This document shows positions 25,204 to 33,835 of a stretch of DNA of 64,000 nt, one piece after another; within the stretch, counting starts at the first letter, position 1, and each line of letters begins with the position of its first letter. The DNA is from an uncultured bacterium (GTDB lineage Bacteria; Elusimicrobiota; Elusimicrobia; Elusimicrobiales; Elusimicrobiaceae): positions 18,291-82,290 of the forward strand of contig CASFTM010000006.1 of NCBI GenBank assembly GCA_949297775.1, given 5' to 3'. The notes beneath the pieces are model-generated. The model made no database searches. It worked only from the letters and a program-made list of their open reading frames with translations, and had not been told where the DNA came from. A program made the translations under genes and the position numbers.

Positions 25204-26253
25204 CTATATTTTACCTTTTTTGGGGGTATTTTCCCCAGCGGGGCGGGGCGTTTTTTGCCCCCGCGGCCACAACAAATACCCGGCTAAACACAGCATCGCC
25301 AGTACCAGCGGGAAAGCGTAGCGGTTTTTGTAGGCCGCGCGCGAAGCCGCGCGCGAAACGGAACGGTCCAACCCTTTCACCGCCGCTTCCACCTGGGCCG
25401 CTACTTGCGCCGGGGTGGTGTAGGAAATGTATACGCCGCCGGTAGCCTGGGCCAGCTCCAGCAACGTTTTTTCGTCCAGTTTGGAGACGACGGTTTTTCC
25501 GTCTTTGTCTTTCTTGTATTCCACAATCTTGCCCGAGGCGTCCGTTTTGGCGGGGATAAGCGTTCCGTCCTTGGTGCCGATGCCGATAGCAATAATGCGG
25601 ATGCCGTTTTGGAGGGCGGTTTCCTGGGCGGATTTTAATTCTTCGGGAGAGTGGTCCTCCCCGTCTGTAAGCAGGATAAGTGCTTTTTGCCCCGGGTATT
25701 TAGCCAGCATACGGGCCGCCAAGGCCACTGGCGCCGCCAACGAAGTGCCAGGCACGGGCAGCATATCGGGCTTTAACGTGTCTATAAAATAGGTCAGTGC
25801 GTCCTCGTCTGTAGTAATGGGGCATTGAATGTACGCCTGCGAAGTAAACGCAATGATGCCGATGCGTTCGTCTTTTAAATTGCTTACCAGCATTCGCAGC
25901 ATATTCTTGGCGTTGTCCAGCCGGTCCGGTTTTAAATCGCGCGCCAGCATGGAAGACGATACGTCCACCGCCAGCACCGTTTGGGCAAACGAGCCTTGCA
26001 CTTCCACAATTTCTGTACCCCATTGCGGCCCGGCTAATGCGGCAAACAGGAAAAACAGCGTTAAGAAAAACAGCACGCCGCGCCAGCGCGTGGGCGGGCG
26101 CAGCCCCGCCGTCAGTTTGGCATAGGCCTGCGGGCCGAACAAGGCGCGCACCAGGCGGTTTTTGAGTTTAACCCCCAGCCACGCCACCAGGCCCGCCGCC
26201 AGGACAGCCGGTACAAAATACAACAGATAAATAGGTTGGGCGAATAATTCCAT
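25204..26253 (-). CDS. batB: BatB, VWA-domain membrane protein
   Basis: This 349-residue protein has two N-terminal membrane helices (YLLYFVPAVLAAGLVAWLG; WRGVLFFLTLFFLFAALAG), a von Willebrand A domain (residues about 88-290) with the MIDAS metal motif DVSSSM and LLTDGEDH, and a C-terminal TM helix (FPLVLAMLCLAGYLLW). The VWA domain should be periplasmic and bind a divalent metal for protein contacts. Gene gaps of 1 base on both sides show tight operon packing. Confidence 0.9.
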   Translation of the reverse strand: MELFAQPIYLLYFVPAVLAAGLVAWLGVKLKNRLVRALFGPQAYAKLTAGLRPPTRWRGVLFFLTLFFLFAALAGPQWGTEIVEVQGSFAQTVLAVDVSSSMLARDLKPDRLDNAKNMLRMLVSNLKDERIGIIAFTSQAYIQCPITTDEDALTYFIDTLKPDMLPVPGTSLAAPVALAARMLAKYPGQKALILLTDGEDHSPEELKSAQETALQNGIRIIAIGIGTKDGTLIPAKTDASGKIVEYKKDKDGKTVVSKLDEKTLLELAQATGGVYISYTTPAQVAAQVEAAVKGLDRSVSRAASRAAYKNRYAFPLVLAMLCLAGYLLWPRGQKTPRPAGENTPKKGKI

Positions 26254-26254
26254 A

Positions 26255-27382
26255 TTAGGGCACCTTGATTAAAAACAGTTTTTCCAAAATAAACGCCGCC
26301 AGCGTGCAGGCCAACGCCAGGAGCAAAAAGGGGTGATAAAAATCGCTGCGATTGACGGTGGAGCTGGGGGAAAATTGGGTTTTTTCCAATTCGTTAATCG
26401 TATCGTAAATTTTCGTCAGTTCGGCTTCGTTTTTGGCACGGTAGAATTTGCCGCCGGTCGCGTCGGCAATTTCCATCATCAGGCCTTCATTTATTTCATC
26501 CTCTGTGCTGGAATAAATGCTTTCCCCCGGCGCGCTTGCCGTGCCGATGGTATAGACGCGTATGCCGTAGGCCGCGGCCGCTTTGGCCGCCAGCTGGGGG
26601 GAAATGGTGCCGGCGTTGGAATCGCCGTCCGTCAGCAAGATGATAATTTTGCTTTTGGCTTTGCTGTCTTTTAAGTGGTTGGCGGCTACGCCCAGCGCAT
26701 CGCCGATGGCGGTAAAGTTCGGGTCCAGTATCCCCAAAAACAGCGTGGAGAGGTATTCCTGCAGGGCGTCGTGGTCCAGCGTCAGCGGCGCTTGCAGCAT
26801 AGCCTGCTTGGCAAAAGCCACCAGGCCGATGCGGTCGTTAAACCGTTTGGAAATAAAGCGCGCCGCCGTTTGCTGGGCCGCCACAAAGCGGCTGGGGTAA
26901 AAATCCTGCTTCTGCATAGAGGCGGAAACGTCCATAATCAGCATGATGTCAATTCCTTCCGTCGGAGGCAGGACTGTCCGGTCCACCCGCACCGGGCGCG
27001 CCAGCGCCACTACCATAAATAGGAGCGCCGCCGTGTAGAGCGTAACGGGCAGCCAGCGCGTGAACAACACCCGCAGGGAGGATTGTTCTACCATCAGGTG
27101 CGTCATCGGGTAGGCAATCCGCCGCGCAAAGGCGCCGCGGAATACCGTCTGCGCCAAAAACACCGCAAACGGAAACACCAGCAGTAAAAAGGCCCACGGG
27201 TGCAAAAATTCGGCGTTTTTGCCTGCCAGCCGCCCCAGCACCAGCCCCGCCAGGCTGACCAGCGTCAGCGCGGAGAAGCCGGCGATGAGCACCGTCATCG
27301 TTTTGGTCGCGCGTTTGACAAACAGGTTAACCCCCAGCGCTGCCAGCAGCAAGCCCACACTGATTATGAAAAAATAAATCAT
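26255..27382 (-). CDS. batA: BatA, VWA-domain membrane protein
   Basis: This 375-residue protein resembles BatB but has about 60 extra N-terminal residues with two more membrane helices. The VWA domain has MIDAS residues in MDVSASMQ and LLTDGDSN, with TAIGDALGVAANHL supplying the conserved Thr. A final TM helix (FLLLALACTLAAFILEKLF) closes the chain. It overlaps the preceding gene by 4 bases. The BatA/BatB pair is expected to work with MoxR. Confidence 0.9.
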   Translation of the reverse strand: MIYFFIISVGLLLAALGVNLFVKRATKTMTVLIAGFSALTLVSLAGLVLGRLAGKNAEFLHPWAFLLLVFPFAVFLAQTVFRGAFARRIAYPMTHLMVEQSSLRVLFTRWLPVTLYTAALLFMVVALARPVRVDRTVLPPTEGIDIMLIMDVSASMQKQDFYPSRFVAAQQTAARFISKRFNDRIGLVAFAKQAMLQAPLTLDHDALQEYLSTLFLGILDPNFTAIGDALGVAANHLKDSKAKSKIIILLTDGDSNAGTISPQLAAKAAAAYGIRVYTIGTASAPGESIYSSTEDEINEGLMMEIADATGGKFYRAKNEAELTKIYDTINELEKTQFSPSSTVNRSDFYHPFLLLALACTLAAFILEKLFLIKVP

Positions 27383-28287
27383 ACATTCTCCTTCGGTGCG
27401 TCCGGCGCCGGTTCTTTGGGGGTGGTTTCCGTAATAATTTCACGCAGGATTTTGACGTCCTTGTCGCGGATTTGTTCGCTGGGGACGGCTTTGGCAAATT
27501 TGACCAAATCGCCCGAGCTTAAAAAGTCCCGCAGTTGATACATCAGCGGCGCCATCTGCGGCATATTTTTTACGCGCCGCAAAAGTTCCGCCGAAGTATC
27601 TGCCGAGGCGTCCACCCGGAACTGCCGCCACAAGTATTCCCGCAAAATGTCCGAAAGGGTAATATAGAACAGCTTGTATTGCTGGTTTTCCCATAAGCCG
27701 CTGTCTAACAATGCGTCAATTTTGGAAAGGGCAATCACATTCCCGGGCCGGGTATCGTCAATTTGTCCAATTTTGCGCGCCCGCCGCTGCAGCCGTTTGT
27801 ACCAGTACAGGCACACAGCAATCAGCGCCGCCAGCAGCAAGGCCGCCAGCAGCCACGTCAGCCAGCCGGAAGGAATCAGCGGCGGGCGGATTTCGCGCAG
27901 GTTGTTGTCGTCAAATGTTTGGGCGCGGGGAATATTAATAAACAATTCTTCCGGGGCGGAGGCCAGCGTTTTGCCGTTTTGCACCAAATTAAAAGTGACG
28001 GTAAAAGTGGATTTACCCAATACAAAAGGCAGAGCGGTTAAATCGTACGACTTGGTGCCGGGGGAATTGTCGGACGAAGAAATTTGGGTAATTTCAAAAT
28101 CTTTGGAAAGGGAATTTTCGTCTAACGTTACTTCATAGCCCGGCGTGTGCGACAGCACAAATTGGAGGGCAAACGGCTGGGCAAACGGCACGGTTTCGGG
28201 CGCGCGTTTTTCCACCACGTTAATTTCCTGCGCGGACAGCGCCGCCGCAGAGAGAAGCAACCAGCAAAGAAGAAAACGTTTTTTCAC
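27379..28287 (-). CDS. Membrane-anchored Bat-operon protein (DUF4381-like position)
   Basis: The 302-residue product has a signal peptide (MKKRFLLCWLLLSAAALSA), a beta-rich periplasmic segment (PETVPFAQPFALQFVLSH...GKSTFTVTFNLVQNGKTLASAPEELFIN), one TM helix (about residues 145-163, WLTWLLAALLLAALIAV) and a cytoplasmic helical domain with RARKIGQ and LREYLWRQFRVDASADTSAELLRRV. The layout matches proteins found between DUF58 and batA in such operons, some classed as DUF4381. I assign it from layout and position, not from a specific motif. Confidence 0.65.
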   Translation of the reverse strand: MKKRFLLCWLLLSAAALSAQEINVVEKRAPETVPFAQPFALQFVLSHTPGYEVTLDENSLSKDFEITQISSSDNSPGTKSYDLTALPFVLGKSTFTVTFNLVQNGKTLASAPEELFINIPRAQTFDDNNLREIRPPLIPSGWLTWLLAALLLAALIAVCLYWYKRLQRRARKIGQIDDTRPGNVIALSKIDALLDSGLWENQQYKLFYITLSDILREYLWRQFRVDASADTSAELLRRVKNMPQMAPLMYQLRDFLSSGDLVKFAKAVPSEQIRDKDVKILREIITETTPKEPAPDAPKENV

Positions 28288-28288
28288 T

Positions 28289-29179
28289 TTATCTCCTAAT
28301 TTTCTTGGCGCGCTGTTTAAAAAACGCGATAACCGGGTCCGCCGGCGGCAAGGCCGTGTCCACGCGGATGGGTTCTATTTTATAAGGATTAAACAATGCC
28401 TGTAGATTTAAGTCCTGCGTGCGGGCGCGGTCTTCCAGGGCGTCGTTGATTTCCGAGGACGAAAGGCACAAAAAATCTTCCTGCCCGGTTTCCGGGTCGG
28501 TTACGTCTATGCAGGCGTGTATCGGGGGCAGGCGTTTTTCCAGTTTGTCCTGCACGATAACAGGAATTAAATCAAACTTGCGCGCCGCCAGCTTAAACGG
28601 TTTGGAAAAAGACGAAACCGGGGCTAAAAAATCGGAAATTAAAATTAAAATTCCCTGCCGTTTGATGACTTTGCTTAGCGTTTCCAGGCACAGGGCAATG
28701 TCCGTGCCGGTGCTTTGCGGCTCAAAGGCAATCAGTTCACGGATTAAGCGCAGGACGTGCTTTTTGCCTTTGCGGGGGGGAACAAACAACTCTATTTTGT
28801 CCGAAAACAACATCAGCCCCACTTTATCGCTGTTTTGAATGGCGGAAAACGCAAACAGCGCAGCCAGTTCGGCGGCGATTTCCTGCTTAAGCTTTTGGAA
28901 AGAACCGAATTTCTGCGAGGCCGACACGTCGCACGCAATCATCAGCGTCAGTTCGCGCTCTTCGTTGTATTTTTTGATATACGGCACGCCCGTGCGCGCG
29001 GTAACGTTCCAGTCTATGGAGCGCACGTCATCCCCTGGGGTGTATTCGCGTACTTCGGCGAATTCTATCCCCTGGCCTTTAAACGCGCTTAAATATTCCC
29101 CGGCGAACGTTTCCGACACCAATTTGTTCGTCTGGATTTCAATTTGGCGCACTTTTTTTAAAATTTCCGCGGTATCCAC
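28289..29179 (-). CDS. DUF58 (VWA-like) protein of the MoxR/Bat operon
   Basis: This 296-residue soluble protein carries the DUF58 signature EYTPGDDVRSIDWNVTARTGVPYIKKY, followed by a degenerate VWA fold with MIACDVSASQKFGS. DUF58 proteins are regularly encoded directly after moxR and are thought to be partners of the ATPase. The gene is 19 bases downstream of moxR and 1 base before the next gene. No membrane segment is seen. Confidence 0.9.
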   Translation of the reverse strand: MDTAEILKKVRQIEIQTNKLVSETFAGEYLSAFKGQGIEFAEVREYTPGDDVRSIDWNVTARTGVPYIKKYNEERELTLMIACDVSASQKFGSFQKLKQEIAAELAALFAFSAIQNSDKVGLMLFSDKIELFVPPRKGKKHVLRLIRELIAFEPQSTGTDIALCLETLSKVIKRQGILILISDFLAPVSSFSKPFKLAARKFDLIPVIVQDKLEKRLPPIHACIDVTDPETGQEDFLCLSSSEINDALEDRARTQDLNLQALFNPYKIEPIRVDTALPPADPVIAFFKQRAKKIRR

Positions 29180-29198
29180 GGCTACCCCCAGCTGTTTT

Positions 29199-30182
29199 TT
29201 ACGGCACGTCTACAGCGTCAAAGATTTGTTTGACGATTTGGTCCGAAGAGATGTTTTCGGCCTCGGCTTCGTAAGACAAAAGCACGCGGTGGCGCAGGAC
29301 ATCCAAGCCGACGGCTTTAATGTCTTCCGGCGTTACATAGCCGCGCCCGTTTAAGAAGGCATACGCTTTGGCGGCCTGCGTGAGGAAAATGGTCGCGCGC
29401 GGGCTGGCGCCGTAGGCGATGAAAGAAGCAAGTTTTTCCAAGCCGGCGGATTTCGGGTCGCGCGTGGCAAAAACCAGGTCCACAATGTAGTTTTTGATTT
29501 TTTCGTCCACGTAAATATTGTCCGTAACGGCGCGGGCCTTTAAAATCATTTCCGGCGTAACGTTAGTGTTGATTTCTATCGCTTTGTGCGAGGCCATCCG
29601 TTCCAAAATCAGCTTTTCTTCTTCTTTGGTCGGATACGTTACCAGCACTTTAAGCATAAAGCGGTCCACCTGCGCTTCCGGCAGGGGGTAGGTGCCTTCC
29701 TGCTCCACGGGGTTTTGCGTGGCCATTACCATAAAAGGGGAGGGCAGTTTATAGGTTTGTTCGCCAATCGTTACCTGCCGTTCCTGCATGGCTTCCAACA
29801 GGGCACTTTGCACTTTAGCAGGGGAACGGTTGATTTCGTCCGCCAGCACAAAGTTGGAAAACACCGGCCCGCGTTTGGGGTAGAATAAACCGTCCTTGGG
29901 GTTGAAAATTAGCGTACCGGTGATGTCGGCCGGGAGCAAATCGGGCGTGAACTGAATGCGCTGGAACTGCGCGTGGATGGCTTGCGCCAGGGTTTTTACG
30001 GCTAATGTTTTAGCCAGTCCAGGTACGCCTTCAATTAAAATGTGTCCGTCGGCCAAGAGAGCCACCAACATTTTTTCCACCAGGGCGTCCTGCCCTACGA
30101 TGACTTTGCCGACTTCGCGCTTTAAATCCTGCAAAAAAATGCTTTCCTGCTGGACTTGTTTGTTAATCGTGGTAATATCCAT
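29199..30182 (-). CDS. moxR: MoxR-family AAA+ ATPase
   Basis: This 327-residue AAA+ protein has Walker A GVPGLAKT (about residues 54-61), Walker B VLADEINR (about 117), sensor 1 MATQNPVEQEGTYPLPEAQVDRF with its arginine finger region, and the family end YVTPEDIKAVGLDVLRHR. MoxR ATPases act as chaperones that load metals or assemble VWA-containing complexes. It is the first gene of the operon running to pgi; a minus-strand TATAAT-like box lies at about 30238-30246. Confidence 0.95.
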   Translation of the reverse strand: MDITTINKQVQQESIFLQDLKREVGKVIVGQDALVEKMLVALLADGHILIEGVPGLAKTLAVKTLAQAIHAQFQRIQFTPDLLPADITGTLIFNPKDGLFYPKRGPVFSNFVLADEINRSPAKVQSALLEAMQERQVTIGEQTYKLPSPFMVMATQNPVEQEGTYPLPEAQVDRFMLKVLVTYPTKEEEKLILERMASHKAIEINTNVTPEMILKARAVTDNIYVDEKIKNYIVDLVFATRDPKSAGLEKLASFIAYGASPRATIFLTQAAKAYAFLNGRGYVTPEDIKAVGLDVLRHRVLLSYEAEAENISSDQIVKQIFDAVDVP

Positions 30183-30307
30183 ATTCCCCCTCCTGCCCCG
30201 CGGGAGCCGGCTGGCGGCGCGCGGCGGTTTCTTTCCTATATTATAATAAATTGCGGAAAAAGGAATACGTTTGCCACCGGTTAAAAAGGGTTATATAAAA
30301 AAGGATT

Positions 30308-30329
30308 AAAAAAACCGCATACCTGCGGG
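30308..30329 (-). terminator. Terminator after the 36-residue ORF
   Basis: Short hairpin CCGCA / TGCGG with a four-base loop, followed on the minus strand by seven T residues. It lies 34 bases beyond the small ORF and upstream of moxR. Confidence 0.7.
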
Positions 30330-30362
30330 AGCAAAACGGGCGTGTATATGCACCGTGCGGGA

Positions 30363-30473
30363 TTATTTTTTGCGGAAGAACGCTGCCAAACAGCCGGCTA
30401 AGTATTGCTTGCCCAGCCATACATTTTCAGATTTGGCGGAAGGGGGGATGTTCTTATACAGGTCCGAGGTCAT
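30363..30473 (-). CDS. Putative small protein, 36 residues
   Basis: An ATG at 30471-30473 follows AAGGAG at ideal spacing and opens a frame MTSDLYKNIPPSAKSENVW ending YLAGCLAAFFRKK. A factor-independent terminator follows, so the unit has an RBS, an ORF and a terminator of its own. The C-terminal half is hydrophobic with a basic end, compatible with a small membrane-associated protein. An AT-rich region upstream could hold a promoter. I do not recognise a family. Confidence 0.5.
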   Translation of the reverse strand: MTSDLYKNIPPSAKSENVWLGKQYLAGCLAAFFRKK

Positions 30474-30570
30474 GGGGGCTCCTTAATAAAAATAACTTTT
30501 TATATTATGTATGAATTTTGCCCAAAAAACAAGCGGTATTTTGAAAAAACGGTTGTCGGGCGCCCGCGTA

Positions 30571-30603
30571 AAAATACCGCTTGCCCGATTGGCGCAAGCG
30601 GTA
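30571..30603 (-). terminator. Terminator of the TraB/ChaN-like gene
   Basis: Stem TACCGCTTGC / GCAAGCGGTA (plus strand order) followed on the minus strand by TTTTTAC, just past the stop codon at 30622. Confidence 0.85.
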
Positions 30604-30621
30604 CAGGAAAACGAAGTTTCT

Positions 30622-31893
30622 TTACCAACTGTTGGCGTCCGTTACAACCGGCTTTTTAGCCGTATCAAAGTAAAAGTAATAGTCAAACCCGAACTGTTTT
30701 GCCGGCGTTTTGAAAGCCAGGTTTTGATGTTTGTCTTTGTATTGGACAAGCAAAATATGGTACAAATCAAACGCCTGGGAGCCGCCGTACAATTGGTTGT
30801 CGTTGGCCCAAGGGGTGCCGCCTACGGCGATAATGGAAACGATGTCCTCCGGGGCGATGCCGGGGGTATTAGCCAGTGAGTTTTGGGCATTAATGGCGCT
30901 GTCTCCCAACAGCGGGGTGTTTAAATTTTCCCGCAGGACGTGCAGCGCTCCTCCGATAAATACCATTTTGGTCCCGGGCTGTTCGTACCCAGCCTGCAAA
31001 AACGCCATAGCCGCGGCGTTGCGCTTTTCTATGGACGGGTTGGGAATATCGTACGCATAAAAAACAACGTCCGTATTTTCCTGGAGCAGGCGGTAGCCCA
31101 AACGCAGCCAGCGCACTTCCTCGCGCAGGGTGGCGGGGATGTATTCCCCTTTTAATTGCTTTCGGGCGTATTGCACCGCTTGTTTGAGCAGTTCTTTTTC
31201 GGGCAGTTCTCTGATGTGCGCCCGGATGAATTCCATAGCAACGTTGGCCTGGTAGGCAAATTCCACAAACAAGTGGGTAATGCGTTTATCCGCCGGGGCG
31301 GATTTATTATAGGCAATCAGGTATTCCACCAGCTGTTCGGTGGGGTAATGCATGGTGTGGTCCTCGCCGATTAAAATCACGCGGGCGTTTTGCATCTCGG
31401 GCCAGGCAAAAGGGTTGCCTTTGCCGGCGTTTAGTTCGGTTGGGTGAGCGCTGTCCAAAAAAGCCGTCCAGCGGGCGAATGCTTCCTGCTGGGTAAGCGC
31501 CGCCGGCTGGCGCGGTGCATGGGGCACTTGCTGTTGGGCTAAAATTTGGCTGGCGCGTTCAAACAGGGCTTGCCGGTTTTGGGGCAGCCGGGCGATAAAA
31601 GAGGGCAGCCATGCCAAGACGTTTTTAGCCGTGTATCCGCCGGCAGAAAACATTTGCATTTTATAGGAATAGTTCCCCAACGGAACCAACGAAACGGCCT
31701 GCCGCGCGGAAGCTTTTTCCTCCTGCTGCTGGATTTGTTGGGTAATTTTTTTTAATTCGTTTTTTGTAAGGAGCTGGCCGTTGCCTGGCGCTAAATTTTT
31801 TAACGCTTGTATTTGCTCCGGCGTGAAGGACTGGGCCCCTGCTGCGGCAGATACCCCTAACAAAGCAACCCAAAGAAATAATAATTTGCGCAT
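30622..31893 (-). CDS. Secreted TraB/ChaN/erythromycin-esterase-like protein
   Basis: The 423-residue product has a signal peptide (MRKLLFLWVALLGVSAAAGAQ), a Gln-rich helical N-terminal part and a core with VILIGEDHTMHYPTEQLVEYLI, HLFVEFAYQ and MVFIGGALHVLRENL. The GExH motif, the acidic residue in the following strand and a late strand-His motif are the pattern of the EreA/ChaN/TraB (Tiki) superfamily, whose members are metal-dependent hydrolases or haem-binding proteins. The assignment is by motif only. A frameshifted gene of similar type lies 1 kb away on the other strand. It has its own terminator. Confidence 0.6.
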   Translation of the reverse strand: MRKLLFLWVALLGVSAAAGAQSFTPEQIQALKNLAPGNGQLLTKNELKKITQQIQQQEEKASARQAVSLVPLGNYSYKMQMFSAGGYTAKNVLAWLPSFIARLPQNRQALFERASQILAQQQVPHAPRQPAALTQQEAFARWTAFLDSAHPTELNAGKGNPFAWPEMQNARVILIGEDHTMHYPTEQLVEYLIAYNKSAPADKRITHLFVEFAYQANVAMEFIRAHIRELPEKELLKQAVQYARKQLKGEYIPATLREEVRWLRLGYRLLQENTDVVFYAYDIPNPSIEKRNAAAMAFLQAGYEQPGTKMVFIGGALHVLRENLNTPLLGDSAINAQNSLANTPGIAPEDIVSIIAVGGTPWANDNQLYGGSQAFDLYHILLVQYKDKHQNLAFKTPAKQFGFDYYFYFDTAKKPVVTDANSW

Positions 31894-31915
31894 ATAATTA
31901 TTTTAAGCGGGGTGC

Positions 31916-32830
31916 TCATTTTTTCAAGAACCGCAGCTTCTTTTCCGCCAGGCGGAAAGTTGCATACCGCTTAACCGCCCACATGCCCCATATAAACAGC
32001 CCCGCGCCTATCACACACAGAATGGTCGGGAATAAAAGGCTGGCGTTGTTATTTACTAAAAACAGGAAAGCTTTTCCAATCAAAATTTCCAGAACGGCCA
32101 AAGCAATTATCCCCAATCCTACCAAAAGTGCCCGGGGGACGGGATAGACCGGCAGCAGCAGCCCGTAGCGGCGGTGGTTTTCCAGTTGTTCTTCCAGGAA
32201 ATGAATAAAATCCAGCTCGTCCTGCCCGGCGGGTTTTGCGTCGTTGAGCCGGCGGACGGAAGCCGAACAGGAGCGGAATTTTTTTCCTTCATCCAACAGT
32301 GTTTGCAAAAAGGGCAGTTTTCCCCGGTGTTGGACGGAATAGGTTTTGCTCTCGTATGAAAAAGAAATTTCTATTAAGCCAAACAAGTGGATTGGATGCC
32401 CATATTTGTTGTATGCCACCATTACCGGGACCGTAACGGATAAATCCGTTTCCGCATACGGCAGGCGCACATCGGCGCGGGCTTTTTGGTGCCCCAGCAG
32501 GACGCCTGTTTTTTCAAATTTCAAAAAGGTAATGGGGTTTGTTTTGCGGGCTGTGCGCCAACCATTCACACGCTCCCAAACAAAAAGGGCCGCCCACAGC
32601 AGCAGCAGCCACGGAAAAATGCGAATGGCGGCGTAGGCAAGGTAATTTTTTTGCCGGGCGTAGGCCAGCAAGTCTTGCCAGGCGCAGGCCAGCGAATGGC
32701 TCCACTCGGCGTCTTGTACCGTGTGGAAAGCGGTCTGCCCCAGCAGAAATAAAATAAACAGTAACGAAAGAAGATAGGCAATAAAATGAGCGGAAACCGC
32801 CCGGTTCGTTTTTAGTTTAATATATTTCAT
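31916..32830 (-). CDS. Four-helix membrane protein of unknown function
   Basis: The start at 32830 (MKYIKLKTNRAVSAH) is chosen because the upstream in-frame extension has no RBS and unlikely composition. The 304-residue protein has two N-terminal TM helices (FIAYLLSLLFILFLLG; IFPWLLLLWAALFVW), a soluble middle of about 130 residues with beta character (VRLPYAETDLSVTVPVMVAYN), and two C-terminal helices (ALLVGLGIIALAVLEILI; LLFPTILCVIGAGLFIWGM). I recognise no family. A TACACT box six bases before the ATG suggests a leaderless transcript. It is divergent from the broken gene at 32897. Confidence 0.6.
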   Translation of the reverse strand: MKYIKLKTNRAVSAHFIAYLLSLLFILFLLGQTAFHTVQDAEWSHSLACAWQDLLAYARQKNYLAYAAIRIFPWLLLLWAALFVWERVNGWRTARKTNPITFLKFEKTGVLLGHQKARADVRLPYAETDLSVTVPVMVAYNKYGHPIHLFGLIEISFSYESKTYSVQHRGKLPFLQTLLDEGKKFRSCSASVRRLNDAKPAGQDELDFIHFLEEQLENHRRYGLLLPVYPVPRALLVGLGIIALAVLEILIGKAFLFLVNNNASLLFPTILCVIGAGLFIWGMWAVKRYATFRLAEKKLRFLKK

Positions 32831-32861
32831 ATATATAGTGTAGCAAAACAGAAGATTTTCA

Positions 32862-32890
32862 TTGAGTGGTAATTGAAAAATTATTATAGT
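32862..32890 (+). promoter_or_regulatory. Promoter with no 5' leader
   Basis: TTGAGT (32862-32867), an exact 17-bp spacer and TATAGT (32885-32890). The ATG at 32897 begins 7 bases after the -10 box, where transcription should start. No ribosome binding site is present. Confidence 0.6.
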
Positions 32891-32896
32891 ATTGTT

Positions 32897-33833
32897 ATGA
32901 AAATAATCTATCAGATAGTGTGTTACGTGCTGGTTTTTTTCTTTTCCTTGCCGCTGGCGGCACAGGCGTTTACAGTAGCTGCATCCTCCCTTTCTGTACA
33001 ACACGGGCAGCATCAAAAAAAGTATGAATCTTTTCCGCGACCTCCTTATTTGACGGTTTACCAACAAGGAAATAAAAAACTCGTGCTGTTAGCCGCCCGG
33101 CACGGCAGAATCTCTGCCTGCCGTGCAATATGCGTTTGATACCTATTCTCCGCAGATTGTGCTGGTGGAACGAGAACCCAGAGGAACTTTTCTGCCGTGT
33201 ACGGAGGCGGAAGACGGTTATACCGCCGCGCTGGCCAGCCGCCGGCTGATTCCGCTGGTGCGGGCGGATCTCTCGCAGGAGCAGCAGTGGTCGTTCGTCC
33301 AAAAAGGAGGATTTTCGTATGACGATTGGCAAATGCTGTGGATTATCCGGGACGGCTATGGCCGCGCACGGGAAACCGACCGGCCGTTCCCAGCCGCCGA
33401 GGCGATAGCCTCGTATGCCAAGCGGGACCATCATCCGGATTGGGGAAAATTATTTACGGAAAAACGCTTAAATGCGTATTTTAAAAAGCATTATAAACAA
33501 AACTTTGCCGAAACGGATTTTATCCAGCTGTATCAGGATTTGATGAATGTCTATCCGGAAGAATGGGTTGTCAAAACGCCATTCTACCGCTTAAATGTGG
33601 CTACGGCTGTGGCACGCAGCCAGTTTATGTTGCAAAATATTGCAGCCGCGTTGGACCAATACGATGTGGTGTTTGCGGAAATGGGGGCCAGTCATTATTT
33701 GGATTTGGTACCGGCGTTGCAACAACTGCTGGGAACCCCGCAGGTGATTGATGGCAAGCGCCTTTCGCCACAGCCTTTGTGGCAAGATTGCAATTGGGAT
33801 AATTTGCAAGAAAAGGTGTTGGTAAGGGAGTAA
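32897..33833 (+). pseudogene. Frameshifted secreted TraB-like protein gene
   Basis: A first frame from 32897 encodes a signal peptide and ...NKKLVLLAARH, then runs into a stop at 33137-33139. The second frame continues AESLPAVQYAFDTYSPQIVLVEREP and extends to 33833. Removing one base near 33104 joins them into about 312 residues with a strand-His motif followed by LVERE, the TraB/Tiki-like pattern, then FAEMGASHYLDL. The change is either a recent frameshift or a sequencing error. It is followed 2 bases later by a hydrolase gene, so the pair may form an operon. Confidence 0.65.
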
Positions 33834-33835
33834 AG

